Origin: Teredinibacter turnerae
GTDB taxonomy: Bacteria > Pseudomonadota > Gammaproteobacteria > Pseudomonadales > Cellvibrionaceae
NCBI RefSeq assembly: GCF_037935975.1
Contig: NZ_CP149817.1
Span: 1,922,001 to 1,986,000, forward strand
DNA length: 64,000 nt
Reading direction: 5' to 3'
The translations under genes were made by a program, and so were the position numbers. This document shows positions 42,848 through 52,858 of the stretch, piece after piece (the first letter of the stretch is position 1; every line of letters begins with the position of its first letter). The notes under the pieces are model-generated. The model did no database searches, was not told the origin of the DNA, and worked only from the letters and a program-made list of their open reading frames with translations.

Positions 42848-45097
42848 CTACACCTCCTGTTGAGCTTTAAAAAAGCGTAAGCGATTGGCATTGCTCACAA
42901 CGGTAAGCGAAGAAAACGCCATGGCCGCTCCGGCAATCACCGGGCTCAGTAATATCCCGAAGAAGGGATAGAGCAGGCCGGCTGCTACGGGAATTCCCGC
43001 AGTGTTATAGATAAATGCACCAAACAAATTTTGCTTGATATTACGCAGTGTGGCCTTGCTGATGGCGATGGCATCGGCCAGGCCGTGCAGGGAGCCGCGC
43101 ATTAGGGTTACGTCGGCACTTTCGATGGCGACATCAGTGCCGGTGCCAATGGCAAAGCCCACATCGGCCATGGCCAGCGCTGGTGCGTCGTTAATGCCAT
43201 CCCCGGTCATACCCACAAATTCACCTTTTTCCTGCAGCGCTTTAACGGTATTGGCTTTGTCCTCGGGTAATACTTCGGCGTAAAACTCGTCTACACCGGC
43301 CTGTTTGGCAACAGCTTCTGCTGTGGCTCGATTGTCACCAGTGAGCATTACAATGCGAATTCCCTGTTTTTTAAGGCGGCTAATCGCACTTATTGAATCT
43401 GCCTTAATGGGGTCGGCAACTACCACAAGGCCTGCGAGGACACCATCGATGGCCATAAACATCGGGGTTTTGGCTTGTTTCGCCATAGCCTGAGCACTTT
43501 CGATAACCTCCTGATAAGTCTCCACATGGTTGTCATGCAGTAGTTTTTCATTACCTAATAAGATGTGTTGTCCGTTACAGGTTGCGCTGATGCCGCGACC
43601 GGCATGGGCGATAAAGTCGCTGACAAAACTGATGTCCAGGTCACGTTTTATTCCGGCTTCCACCACTGCTGCCGCCAGTGGGTGCTCGGATGCGGCTTCT
43701 ACGCTGGCAGCCAGTTGCAGTATGTCGTTTTGTTGAAGGCTTCCGAGAGAAATGACATCGGTAACCTTGGGGGCGCCTTCGGTGATAGTGCCGGTTTTAT
43801 CCAGAACCATCGTAGTGAGCTTGCTGGCACTTTGCAGGGCTTCGCCGTTGCGAATAAGTACACCGGCTTCTGCAGCCTTGCCCACACCCACCATTACCGA
43901 CATGGGTGTTGCCAGCCCCAAAGCGCAGGGGCAGGCGATGATCAACACGGTGGTTGCCGTTACCACCGCCAACGCGACTGCCGGGGCTGGGCCAAAGTTA
44001 AGCCAAAGCAGGGCGCTGGCAACGGCAATAATCATAATGGCGGGTACAAAATACGCCGAAATAACATCAGCCAGGCGGCCAATAGGGGGCTTGGAGTTTT
44101 GGGCGCGTTTTACCATCGCAATAATTTGCGCGAGCGCCGTATCTTTGCCCACTCGCGTGGCAAAGAAAATAATGCTGCCAGTTTTATTGATGGTACCCGC
44201 TACTACCGTATCACCGTCGGTTTTTTCCACCGGCACCGGTTCGCCGGTAAGCATGGATTCATCTACCGTGGTTTTACCCTGTTGAACTTCGCCATCAACA
44301 GGAATTTTTTCACCGGGGCGCACGCGTACCTGGTCGCCGAGGCCCACGTCTTCTATGGCGATATCCACTTCTTGCCCATCGCGGATTACACGGGCGGTTT
44401 TGGGTTGCAGCCCAATCAATCGTTTTATGGCTTCACTGGTACGACCACGGGCTTTGAGCTCCAGCGCCAACCCCAGGTTGATCAACCCTATAATCATGGC
44501 GGTTGCTTCGAAATACACATGGCGGGCGAGGGCTGGAACCAGCGTGGGTACCAGTACCACGACCATGGAATACAGCCACGCAGTGCCGGTTCCCAGGGCA
44601 ATAAGCGTATCCATATTGGCTGAGTGATGCTTGAAGGATTGCCATGCCCCAGTGTAAAAATGCTTGCCGGAATAAACCATAACAGCGAAGGTGATAATGC
44701 CGACAAGCAGCCAAGCGAATTGCTCACCGCCCGAATTAATACTCATCTCACCGCCCAACAAGCTGTAGATCATCAGCGGTACACCCAGGCCCAAACCGAT
44801 TGCGGTATCGCGTAGGAGACGTCGATAATAACTTTTGTCCGCCTCCGCCCGCTTTTCCTCGGCAGCATCGTCAGAATCGGTAGGTTTTATTGCCGCGTGA
44901 TATCCCAATTTCTCGATAGCACTAATTAATTCTCTGCTCTCACTTTCTGCCTCGACACTTACCGTGCGATCAGCAAAGTTCATTTGGGCGGCTGTAACAC
45001 CGGGTAACTGTTTGAGCGCAGCTTCAATTTTGGTGACACAACTGGCACAACCGGCACCTTCAATTAAAAGCTCGGTATTATTCAGGTTCTGCGTCAT
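42848..45097 (-). CDS. copA: Copper-exporting P1B-type ATPase CopA
   Basis: A 749-residue inner-membrane ATPase that pumps Cu(I)/Ag(I) out of the cytoplasm. One N-terminal HMA domain carries GAGCASC. The membrane ion-binding motif is [10 protein letters not shown], the phosphorylation site DKTGTITEG, and the hinge [21 protein letters not shown] is the actuator loop. I chose the ATG at 45097; longer starts to 45142 lie inside the overlapping merR gene. It is second in the merR-copA-cupredoxin-PII-DUF2933 operon. Confidence 0.94.
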   Translation of the reverse strand: MTQNLNNTELLIEGAGCASCVTKIEAALKQLPGVTAAQMNFADRTVSVEAESESRELISAIEKLGYHAAIKPTDSDDAAEEKRAEADKSYYRRLLRDTAIGLGLGVPLMIYSLLGGEMSINSGGEQFAWLLVGIITFAVMVYSGKHFYTGAWQSFKHHSANMDTLIALGTGTAWLYSMVVVLVPTLVPALARHVYFEATAMIIGLINLGLALELKARGRTSEAIKRLIGLQPKTARVIRDGQEVDIAIEDVGLGDQVRVRPGEKIPVDGEVQQGKTTVDESMLTGEPVPVEKTDGDTVVAGTINKTGSIIFFATRVGKDTALAQIIAMVKRAQNSKPPIGRLADVISAYFVPAIMIIAVASALLWLNFGPAPAVALAVVTATTVLIIACPCALGLATPMSVMVGVGKAAEAGVLIRNGEALQSASKLTTMVLDKTGTITEGAPKVTDVISLGSLQQNDILQLAASVEAASEHPLAAAVVEAGIKRDLDISFVSDFIAHAGRGISATCNGQHILLGNEKLLHDNHVETYQEVIESAQAMAKQAKTPMFMAIDGVLAGLVVVADPIKADSISAISRLKKQGIRIVMLTGDNRATAEAVAKQAGVDEFYAEVLPEDKANTVKALQEKGEFVGMTGDGINDAPALAMADVGFAIGTGTDVAIESADVTLMRGSLHGLADAIAISKATLRNIKQNLFGAFIYNTAGIPVAAGLLYPFFGILLSPVIAGAAMAFSSLTVVSNANRLRFFKAQQEV

Positions 45098-45527
45098 GAG
45101 TAGTTCCTTGTGTAACATTGTCATGCTCGGTAAAGGTTTCAATCAAGTGGCAAACCCGGTGACCTTTGGGGCCGGCATCGGGCAGTTGTTGCCATTCAGA
45201 TACGGCCTGGCGCATACGGTCGCGCAAGCGTTTCATCTCGTTAAAACGGGCCTCTGTTTCCTGCAGTCGCTGTTCGATCAATTCACGCACCAAAGGGCAG
45301 GGCGTATGGTGATTGTCGGAAACCCGTAAAATTTCTTCTATGTCGTTGACGGTAAAACCCAGCCCGCGTGCGCCAAGGATAAAACGCAAACGCCGCTCAT
45401 CTTTTGGCGTATAACTCTTGTAACCGTTGGCTGCATCTTTTACCGGGCGCAGTACTCCTTTGCGAGTATAAAAGCGCACGGTATCGGGGCTTATATTGAG
45501 TTTTTTCGCCAGTTCGGTGACACGCAT
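45078..45527 (-). CDS. MerR-family metal-responsive regulator
   Basis: A 149-residue activator-repressor. The N-terminal winged helix reads [26 protein letters not shown], followed by the dimerisation helix. Potential metal ligands are Cys in [11 protein letters not shown] and Cys/His in GHRVCHLIE. The arrangement resembles ZntR/CueR-like sensors, but the copper loop with two close cysteines is not obvious, so the metal is uncertain. The end overlaps copA by 20 bp. Its promoter has the characteristic 19-bp spacer. Confidence 0.85.
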   Translation of the reverse strand: MRVTELAKKLNISPDTVRFYTRKGVLRPVKDAANGYKSYTPKDERRLRFILGARGLGFTVNDIEEILRVSDNHHTPCPLVRELIEQRLQETEARFNEMKRLRDRMRQAVSEWQQLPDAGPKGHRVCHLIETFTEHDNVTQGTTHDAEPE

Positions 45528-45610
45528 AGAGCAAATTTCCGTTCTTAATTAATGTGAAAACCTTCTGGGGCACTAAGCCTTGAGAAACACTTATTGCCCC
45601 ATTTGGTTTT

Positions 45611-45641
45611 ACTGTAAACCTGTGTCCAACTCACAGGTCAA
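45611..45641 (-). promoter_or_regulatory. MerR-type promoter/operator of the copA operon
   Basis: On the minus strand TTGACC (-35) and TACAGT (-10) are separated by 19 bp rather than 17. Between them ACCTGTG, seven bases, CACAGGT is a perfect dyad. Overlong spacer plus central dyad is the hallmark of MerR-activated promoters. It lies about 85 bp upstream of the merR start. Confidence 0.85.
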
Positions 45642-45665
45642 ATACCATTTTTACCTATCAGCGTA

Positions 45666-46016
45666 TTATTTTTGTAGCTCAGCGGTATCATGCAGTTGAA
45701 TGTCACCATCCAGCACTTCTGCAGTGGCATAGTGTTCGTTAATAACCCGTTTGATTTTTACTTCACCAACATGAACCAGCTCAAACATGCTTTCGCCTTC
45801 ATCAGTCGCCACATATCCCTCCTTAAAAACAGAGCGTTTTACCGCTAAGGTATCGCCCGGTTTTGCGCCATCACGGGTACCGATGCACAGAGTTACAGTT
45901 GTAGGACTTACATCCACTATCTGTCCTTTCATCAATAAATTATGCTGAATAGTTGAACAACCAGCGGATAACAATGTAACGGTTAGAATAGCGGTGATTA
46001 TGGATTTGTTTAACAT
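45666..46016 (-). CDS. Small lipoprotein of unknown function
   Basis: A 116-residue predicted lipoprotein with signal and lipobox LLSAGC at about residue 20. The mature part is beta-rich (GQIVDVSPTTVTLCIGTRDGAKPGDTLAVKRSV, VGEVKIKRVINEHYATAEVLDGD), resembling a small barrel or SH3-like fold. It is the last gene after cusA, 80 bp downstream, and probably belongs to the efflux operon. Confidence 0.7.
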   Translation of the reverse strand: MLNKSIITAILTVTLLSAGCSTIQHNLLMKGQIVDVSPTTVTLCIGTRDGAKPGDTLAVKRSVFKEGYVATDEGESMFELVHVGEVKIKRVINEHYATAEVLDGDIQLHDTAELQK

Positions 46017-46096
46017 GGCATTTTCCTCACTTTAGCATGATGCCCTTGTGTCAGATAACCTTTCGACATGAGGGCGTTGAAAAGCAAACAATTTGT

Positions 46097-49000
46097 TTAC
46101 TTGATTTTTTCAAGTGTTCTTTGTTTCAAAAGAAGGTACACAGCAGGGATAACCAGTAAAGTTAAAATCACAGCGCTTATCATCCCCCCCACCATTGGCG
46201 TAGCGATACGACTCATAACCTCTGATCCGGTCCCGGAACCAAAAAGAATAGGCAGTAGACCGGCAATAATAGCGCTGGCGGTCATTGCTTTTGGACGAAC
46301 ACGTAGAGCGCCACCTTCAATAATTGCTTGATGGAGGTCCTTGATACTGGGTGACCGGTTCTCAGAAAGGGCATGCTTAATGTGCTGTTTCCAGCTTATA
46401 TCCAGGAATACGAGCATAATAACGGACAACTCTGTGGCGACACCGGCGAGAGCGATGAAGCCCACTCCTACGGCTATAGAAAAGTTATATCCAAGTAAAT
46501 ACTGAAGCCAAACAGAACCTATCAAAGCAAAAGGAAGACTTCCTACTATAATTGCAACATCTAAAAAACGACGAAAATTCATGTAAAGAAGCACGACGAT
46601 TATCGCTAAAGTGAGTGGAATAACGTAAGTTAATTTCGCTTTGGCTCGTTGCATGTATTCGTATTGGCCGGACCAACCGATGGAGTAACCTGCCGGTAGT
46701 TCCAGTTTTTCGGCAACGATGCGCTGAGCATTCCTCACATAGCTACCCACGTCTATGCCGTCGATATCCACAAACGTCCAGCCATTTATACGTGCATTCT
46801 CACTCTTAATTCCCGGTGGTCCATCGGCGACGATTACATTAGCCACATCACCGAGCGCGATGCGTTCACCGCTGGCCGTAACAATGGGTAGCAGCTCCAA
46901 TTGTTCGGGCGAGTCTCTGTAGGCTTGTGGGTAACGAATATTTACGGGGTAACGTTCTAGACCTTCAACCGTTTGGGTGACGTTCATACCCCCAATTGCG
47001 GAGGAGACAACCAGTTGCACATCTGCGATGTTTAAACCAAAACGCGCCGCTTTTTCTCGGTCGATATCGACATTTAAATAGCGTCCACCTGCAACCCGTT
47101 CGGAATATACCGAGGCGGTACCTTTAACATCTTTTAAAATGTCTTCAAGTTGTTTGCCAATATCTTGAATGACGGTGAGGTCTGGCCCTGCTACTTTAAT
47201 TCCTACGGGCGTTTTTATCCCGGTGGCAAGCATATCAATACGTGTTTTAATCGGCATTACCCAGGCATTAGTAACGCCAGGAAGCTTTACCAGCGTATCA
47301 AATTCTTTTTTCAGGCTTTCGGTGGTTACACCTTCTCGCCATTCACTTTGTGGTTTTAGCTGAATAAATGTTTCTATCATGGTGAGCGGTGCTGGATCAG
47401 TGGCCGTGTCGGCTCGTCCTATTTTTCCAAATACCGTTTTAACTTCGGGAACCGTGGCAATTAATTTGTCTGTTTGCTGTAGTAGCTCCCGAGCTTTTCC
47501 GATCGATATCCCTGGGTAAGTGGTTGGCATATACATTAAATCGCCCTCATCGAGAGGAGGGATAAATTCACTGCCAATTTTCCCCAATGGCCAAAGGCTT
47601 GAAAACAAAATTAGTACAGAAAGCACTAAAGTCGCTTTCGGATATTTCAAAACTTTTTTTAACGCGGGCATATACAGGTAGATAAGAGCACGATTCGTTG
47701 GGTTTTTATGTTCTGGCAATACCCGCCCGCGAATAAAGTACCCCATCAGTACCGGCACTAATGTTATTGCCAGAGCGGCAGATGCGGCCATTGCATAGGT
47801 TTTGGTGAAAGCCAGAGGGCTAAACATCCGCCCCTCTTGTGCTTCTAGTGTAAATACCGGAACAAAACTAACTGTAATAATTAACAGGCTAAAAAATAGT
47901 GCGGGCCCGACTTCTGTTGCGGAAGCTGTTACTATTTGCCATCGGTTTTCACGAGTAATGACAGTTTTTTCCATATGCTTGTGCATATTTTCAATCATGA
48001 CAATAGCGCCGTCTATCATGGCTCCAATCGCAATGGCAATGCCACCCAAAGACATAATATTGGCGTTAATGCCCTGTAAGTGCATAACGATAAATGCGGA
48101 TAAAATCCCTACAGGGAGACTGATGATCGCCACGAGCGATGAACGTACATGGAATAGAAAGATCACACAAACGAGTGCGACCACGACGAATTCTTCCAAC
48201 AATTTATGCCATAAGTTTTCAACAGCTCTTTCTATAAGGCCAGAACGATCATAAACGGTAACTATTTCGACTCCCTCAGGTAACCCGTTCTGTAATTGCG
48301 CTAACTTATCTTTAACTCCATTAATGGTGGTTTGAGCATTTTCCCCAAAGCGCATCACAACAACACCACCGACAGTTTCGCCTTCACCGTTTAGTTCGGC
48401 AATACCGCGTCGCATTTGTGGGCCTGCTCCAATTTCAGCTATATCTTTCAATAACAGAGGGGTGCCGTTATTATTAAGACCCAGTGGAATGTTACTAATA
48501 TCCGCTTCGCTCTGCAGATAGCCTGACGCACGCACCATGTATTCTGCTTCCGCCATTTCGACAACGGACGCGCCGACTTCCTGGTTGGCGCGCTTAATCG
48601 CCATTTGGACATGGGCCAAAGGAATATTAAATGCTCGTATTTTTTCCGGGTCGACAGTAACCTGATACTGCTTAACCATTCCTCCAACAGTTGCAACTTC
48701 GGACACGCCGGGTACCGTCTGTAGCTCGTATTTTAAAAACCAATCTTGGAGGCTCCGTAGTTGAGAGAGATCATGCTTACCCGTTTTATCGACGAGTGAA
48801 TAGAGGTATACCCACCCAACGCCTGTTGCGTCAGGACCCAGTTGCGCTTTCGCCGCTTCTGGTAAAGAGGGCGCCACTTGGCTTAGATATTCGAGCACAC
48901 GGCTGCGCGCCCAATACAGGTCGGTATCTTCATCAAAAATAATGTAAACGTAAGAGTCACCGAAGAAGGAGTAGCCCCGCACGGTTACCGCGCCAGGCAC

Positions 49001-49225
49001 GGAGAGCATGGCAGTGGTTAACGGGTAGGTTACCTGGTCTTCGACAACCTGTGGTGCCTGGCCGGGGTAACTGGTTTTAATGATAACCTGCACATCCGAT
49101 AGATCGGGAATAGCGTCTACCGGTGTTTGTCGCAGCGAAAAAACACCCACGCCGACAAGTATAAAAGTGGCTAGCAATACAAAAAAACGATTGCCCACGG
49201 ACCAGCGAATAATGGATTCGATCAT
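46097..49225 (-). CDS. cusA: Heavy-metal RND efflux permease (CusA type)
   Basis: A 1042-residue inner-membrane proton-driven pump. The start ESIIRWSVGNRFFVLLATFILVGVG and PVDAIPDLSDVQVIIKTSYPG are typical of HME-RND pumps, and GVGWVYLYSLVD matches the monovalent-cation Cus/Sil branch. The central acidic membrane helix segment GGIAIAIGAMIDGAIVMIEN is present, as is the C-terminal VGFIALAGVATELSVIML. With CusB and CusC it exports Cu(I)/Ag(I) from the periplasm across the outer membrane. cusB ends four bp upstream. Confidence 0.94.
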   Translation of the reverse strand: MIESIIRWSVGNRFFVLLATFILVGVGVFSLRQTPVDAIPDLSDVQVIIKTSYPGQAPQVVEDQVTYPLTTAMLSVPGAVTVRGYSFFGDSYVYIIFDEDTDLYWARSRVLEYLSQVAPSLPEAAKAQLGPDATGVGWVYLYSLVDKTGKHDLSQLRSLQDWFLKYELQTVPGVSEVATVGGMVKQYQVTVDPEKIRAFNIPLAHVQMAIKRANQEVGASVVEMAEAEYMVRASGYLQSEADISNIPLGLNNNGTPLLLKDIAEIGAGPQMRRGIAELNGEGETVGGVVVMRFGENAQTTINGVKDKLAQLQNGLPEGVEIVTVYDRSGLIERAVENLWHKLLEEFVVVALVCVIFLFHVRSSLVAIISLPVGILSAFIVMHLQGINANIMSLGGIAIAIGAMIDGAIVMIENMHKHMEKTVITRENRWQIVTASATEVGPALFFSLLIITVSFVPVFTLEAQEGRMFSPLAFTKTYAMAASAALAITLVPVLMGYFIRGRVLPEHKNPTNRALIYLYMPALKKVLKYPKATLVLSVLILFSSLWPLGKIGSEFIPPLDEGDLMYMPTTYPGISIGKARELLQQTDKLIATVPEVKTVFGKIGRADTATDPAPLTMIETFIQLKPQSEWREGVTTESLKKEFDTLVKLPGVTNAWVMPIKTRIDMLATGIKTPVGIKVAGPDLTVIQDIGKQLEDILKDVKGTASVYSERVAGGRYLNVDIDREKAARFGLNIADVQLVVSSAIGGMNVTQTVEGLERYPVNIRYPQAYRDSPEQLELLPIVTASGERIALGDVANVIVADGPPGIKSENARINGWTFVDIDGIDVGSYVRNAQRIVAEKLELPAGYSIGWSGQYEYMQRAKAKLTYVIPLTLAIIVVLLYMNFRRFLDVAIIVGSLPFALIGSVWLQYLLGYNFSIAVGVGFIALAGVATELSVIMLVFLDISWKQHIKHALSENRSPSIKDLHQAIIEGGALRVRPKAMTASAIIAGLLPILFGSGTGSEVMSRIATPMVGGMISAVILTLLVIPAVYLLLKQRTLEKIK

Positions 49226-49228
49226 GGC

Positions 49229-50908
49229 TTAACCCTCACCGTGCGACTGATGAGACGAGTGATCCATTTCTCCATGGTTCATCTGGCTATGGTCCATCTG
49301 ACTGTGATCCATTTCACCATGATTCATTTGGCTATGGTCCATCTGACTGTGATCCATTTCACCATGGTTCATTTGGCTATGATCCATTTTGCTGTGATCA
49401 ATAGCTTCGTTGCCTTCGGTTTTATCGTCAGTAGCTTTGCCCGGCGACATGATATGAATGCCGGTAATGGAAACACTACCATCTTCGTTACGAGTTATTT
49501 CCATGTGCAGGGTGGTACCCGGTGTTAGTTGCTCTATATCCACACCGTCTGCCACACTAAAGTCCATCATCATTTCCGGCCAACCCCAAACATCAACGGG
49601 TTCATGTTGGGCGCGTACCATGCGTTCGTTTTTCATTAGTTCCAGAATCTCACCGCCCACCCATGCAGAAGCCGGCGCTTCTTCCTCTTTGTGCATACGT
49701 TTGAAATCGGAGGTTTTACTGGATTCGGAATCGAGCAGGAATTGCGCGGAGGTGACAATGGTTTCACCTTCGTCAAGGCCATCGAGAATTTCCACAAAAC
49801 CGGCATCACGACGACCTGCAACCACTTCGATGGATTTGAATCGTCCTTCGCCAAGCGCGAGCACAACACGGTCTTGTGCGCCGGTACGAATAAGTGCTTC
49901 TTTCGGAATCATCAGCAACTGTTCGGCGCTGTCCGAATGAATGCTGATTTGCGCAAACATATTGGGTTTTAAAACCGCATCAGGGTTGGCAAAACGCAAA
50001 CGAAGACGCACCGTGCGTGTTTTGCTGTTCAGCGTGGGATAAATGTAATCCACTTTGCCTTGCCAGCTTTTTCCGGGCAGGTAGTCGAGTGTCATGGTGA
50101 CCGAATCGTTCAATTGAATCAGGCTGGCCTGACGCTCAAAAATTTCACCTTCCACCCACACTTCATCCAACGCGCCAATGCTCAGCATGGTGGTACCCGG
50201 TTGAACGTAAAACCCTTCGCGAATATTTAAATTGTCCACTACACCGTTTTGCGGTGCATAAAAGGTTACCGTTTGCTGAACTTTTTTTGTTCGGCTGAGC
50301 TTCTGTATAAAATCGTTGGAAATTTGCAGCGCGACCAAACGGGATTTGGCGGCTTCAACCAAGCGTTTGTTGTCTCGATTTAACGCCAGTACCAGCTCCT
50401 CCTGAGCATTAACCAACTCCGGTGAGTAAAGGGAGTAGAGCGGGGTATTTTTTTGTACTGGGTCACCCGCCGCTTTAACATACAGTTTTTCCACCCATCC
50501 GGACACGCGAGGGTGTACATGTACCAGCCGCTCTTCGTCGTACTGCACATACCCCACAGAGATAATTTCGCTATGTAATGCCATGCGCTCCACAGTTGCA
50601 GTACGTACCCCCAGGTTATTAACCACTTCCGGCGAAATTTTAATGGTGCCCGGGCCAGTATCACTGCCACTGCCGCCATCCTCATAAACGGGTATTAAGT
50701 CCATACCCATGGGCGATTTGCCGGGCTTGTCGCGACGGTAATTTGGGTCCATGGGCGCCACCCAGTAAAGCGGCTTTTTTTCTGCACTGGCGGTTTCGCT
50801 GTTAGTGCCATCGCCTGAAAACAGAAGCAGCGAAAAGGTGCCGCCAATGACAACGCCAGCAACGGCTGAAGCCAAAGCTGCGGGTTTAAAAAAATCAGAT
50901 TTATTCAT
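49229..50908 (-). CDS. cusB: RND periplasmic adaptor CusB with fused CusF-like domain and Met/His repeats
   Basis: A 559-residue membrane-fusion protein from the ATG at 50908. In order it has a signal/anchor, a degenerate heavy-metal-binding motif (YWVAPMDPNYRRDKPGKSP, cysteines lost), the adaptor barrel-sandwich and hairpin, and then near residue 450 a CusF-like copper domain with W-M-M ligands (VWGWPEMMMDFSVADG). The tail consists of MDHSQMDHSQMNHGE repeats rich in Met and His. Fusion of CusF to CusB removes the need for a separate chaperone. It overlaps cusC by eight bp. Confidence 0.92.
   Translation of the reverse strand: MNKSDFFKPAALASAVAGVVIGGTFSLLLFSGDGTNSETASAEKKPLYWVAPMDPNYRRDKPGKSPMGMDLIPVYEDGGSGSDTGPGTIKISPEVVNNLGVRTATVERMALHSEIISVGYVQYDEERLVHVHPRVSGWVEKLYVKAAGDPVQKNTPLYSLYSPELVNAQEELVLALNRDNKRLVEAAKSRLVALQISNDFIQKLSRTKKVQQTVTFYAPQNGVVDNLNIREGFYVQPGTTMLSIGALDEVWVEGEIFERQASLIQLNDSVTMTLDYLPGKSWQGKVDYIYPTLNSKTRTVRLRLRFANPDAVLKPNMFAQISIHSDSAEQLLMIPKEALIRTGAQDRVVLALGEGRFKSIEVVAGRRDAGFVEILDGLDEGETIVTSAQFLLDSESSKTSDFKRMHKEEEAPASAWVGGEILELMKNERMVRAQHEPVDVWGWPEMMMDFSVADGVDIEQLTPGTTLHMEITRNEDGSVSITGIHIMSPGKATDDKTEGNEAIDHSKMDHSQMNHGEMDHSQMDHSQMNHGEMDHSQMDHSQMNHGEMDHSSHQSHGEG
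49251..49405. repeat. 45-bp tandem repeat encoding the CusB Met/His tail
   Basis: About three units of a 45-bp repeat (two nearly identical, one degenerate). On the minus strand each encodes 15 residues with the pattern MDHSQMDHSQMNHGE. Such repeats can expand or contract and change copper-binding capacity. Confidence 0.85.
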
Positions 50909-52217
50909 TGTTCGCTCCTGATAACTGCGCCCCAACAAGGAAATAGTTCATTTGTGCAATGGTTTTTTGGATATCGATACGCACATTCAATGCTTCGATA
51001 CGTGCATTCAGTTCGGCAATACGTGCGCGTACCACCTCGGCGAAATCACCATCGTCATTGGTGTATGCGGTGAGTGATGCCTCGGCCTGCTCGGCCATTT
51101 CTTTTAGTAAGCGCGTGTCAAAGAGGGTTTGGCGATCCAGTAAGCGTCGATAACTGGCTTCGGTGGAGTCGTACCCTGCGCGCAGCTTGCGTAATGCCAG
51201 TGCGCGCTCGGTTTTAATCGCTTCTTTATCGGCTTTAGCCGACTGTACTAACTTGTCCTGGCGCTTGCCGGTAAACAGCGGAACATCAAAAGTCACGCCT
51301 GCTGAAAAGAAATCTGCCCGTTCCATACCGTTAGGCGCATCATCTCTGTAGCCATAGGAAGCGCTGAGCCCCCATTGAGGTTTATAGCTCTGTTTGGACA
51401 GCCTGACGCCGGTATCTGCCGTCGCAATTTTTCGCTCGATAGCCAATAGCAATGGGTGCTGCCTAAGTACGTCCACAAGTAACTCTGTACGATTGTTACC
51501 GTGAGTTTTTAATACTGTTTCTGAGTGCAGCGAGATGGTGTGCGCAGTTGCCTGGTTGATGGTTAAGTCATCAACCTGCAGCCATTCGCTTAACTGGAAT
51601 GCTTTCATATCACGCATTTGTCGAAGCCGAGTTAAACGATCATCCAGTCGTGTTAATTCCAGCTGTGCCCGTACCAGGTCCTGCTGCCTCGCTTTGCCCG
51701 AAGTGGTGGTGTAGCTTGATTGAGAGACATCCACCAGGTGCTCAAAAAGGTGGCGGTCTTTTTCTATAAGTGAAATGGTGCGTTCGAGTAAATAAACATC
51801 CAACCAAAGTTGCGATACCGTATTGGCCACCTGAGCGATGCGATCCTGTCGCATATAGGGCTGTACTTTGCTCATCGCCGCGAGTTTTTCACGCTTCAGT
51901 GCTCGGCTGTTACCTCGAGGAAACATCTGGCTCACATTGACTTTAAATTGGGTCATCCCTTCCTGCGCGAAATCAAAACTGTCCACGGGTAGGTTTGCGA
52001 TGGCCACGTTTACGCTCGGGTCGGGCAGGGTGCCAGCTTGTACGCTCATCGCTTCCAGGCTTTCCTGCTGTTTTTCGCTGCCCAGCAGCCAGGGATCGAT
52101 GGTATTTGCACGGGCAACGGCCTGTTCCAGCGATATCGACTCTGCGCTGGCTACCGGTACAACCACTGTGAGTACCAGCGTTGAAACGATGGTTTTTAAA
52201 AAGTGCTTAGGCGTCAT
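50901..52217 (-). CDS. cusC: Outer-membrane efflux protein (CusC/TolC type)
   Basis: A 438-residue outer-membrane channel. A signal peptide (FLKTIVSTLVLTVVVPVASA) is followed by the TolC-family helical repeats, starting ISLEQAVARANTIDPWLLGSEKQQE and repeated near the middle as LLAIERKIATADTGVRLSKQSYKPQWGLSASYGYRDD (split by the barrel strand). It completes the CusCBA tripartite pump. The ATG at 52217 fits the signal peptide; the open frame reaches 52232. It overlaps the DUF411 gene by 11 bp. Confidence 0.88.
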   Translation of the reverse strand: MTPKHFLKTIVSTLVLTVVVPVASAESISLEQAVARANTIDPWLLGSEKQQESLEAMSVQAGTLPDPSVNVAIANLPVDSFDFAQEGMTQFKVNVSQMFPRGNSRALKREKLAAMSKVQPYMRQDRIAQVANTVSQLWLDVYLLERTISLIEKDRHLFEHLVDVSQSSYTTTSGKARQQDLVRAQLELTRLDDRLTRLRQMRDMKAFQLSEWLQVDDLTINQATAHTISLHSETVLKTHGNNRTELLVDVLRQHPLLLAIERKIATADTGVRLSKQSYKPQWGLSASYGYRDDAPNGMERADFFSAGVTFDVPLFTGKRQDKLVQSAKADKEAIKTERALALRKLRAGYDSTEASYRRLLDRQTLFDTRLLKEMAEQAEASLTAYTNDDGDFAEVVRARIAELNARIEALNVRIDIQKTIAQMNYFLVGAQLSGANNE

Positions 52218-52749
52218 TAAACTGTTCCTCAAGCGTGTTTACATCGGCAAAGACTTCAACTGAACCGTCTTTTTTCAGTAAGAATATTTGGTAGGGCTGA
52301 AACTTCTCACCAACTTCCATACCGGGGGAACCCATAGGCATTCCTGGTACGGCTAACCCGGCTGCACCTTCAGGTGGGTTGGCAAGAAAAGCCTGTATAT
52401 ATTTAGCGGGAATATGACCCTCGAAGAAGTAACCCGCTTCGCTAACGCTGGTGTGGCAGGATTGATAATTGGACGGAATATGGAACCGGTTTTTAACTGG
52501 CGCAATGGATTGGTGATTACGAACTTTGGTTTCAATACCATTGTTTTCCACATGATCAATCCACTTGCCGCAGCAGCCACAGGTGGGGCTCTTAAAAATA
52601 GTAAGTTCAAGGGGCTTTGCTTGAATTGGTGCGTTGGCCGTCTCGTTTTTGGCTACGGTAGAGCCTGTTTCGTCACTGGTGCTTTCGCCTGAACAAGCGG
52701 CCAGCAATACGATAGATAAAGTGAAAAAACCTTTAATGAATATGTTCAT
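52207..52749 (-). CDS. DUF411 copper-binding lipoprotein
   Basis: A 180-residue exported lipoprotein (lipobox LLAAC at about residue 19). The DUF411 core is ELTIFKSPTCGCCGKWIDHVENNG, followed by HTSVSEAGYFFEGHIPAKYI and GLAVPGMPMGSPGME, with Cys and Met residues suited to Cu(I). DUF411 proteins are periplasmic metal-binding proteins of copper and mercury islands. It is upstream of cusC in the same transcript. Confidence 0.88.
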   Translation of the reverse strand: MNIFIKGFFTLSIVLLAACSGESTSDETGSTVAKNETANAPIQAKPLELTIFKSPTCGCCGKWIDHVENNGIETKVRNHQSIAPVKNRFHIPSNYQSCHTSVSEAGYFFEGHIPAKYIQAFLANPPEGAAGLAVPGMPMGSPGMEVGEKFQPYQIFLLKKDGSVEVFADVNTLEEQFNDA

Positions 52750-52858
52750 TATGTGTCCTCAAATGGTTTGCCAGCGCGATACGCTGATGGATTCGTTATT
52801 AACGGATAAAACTAAATTCTGTGGACATGCGCCGATTTACAGGCGCAACTACCCTGTA

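Noticed and set aside
43565-44623. 352-codon plus-strand open frame inside copA
   Set aside because: Antisense shadow of copA; the product is glycine/histidine/arginine-rich without any family features.
49241-49405. Short tandem repeats considered as a CRISPR array
   Set aside because: The 45-bp units are contiguous without spacers and are in frame inside cusB, encoding a Met/His-rich tail.
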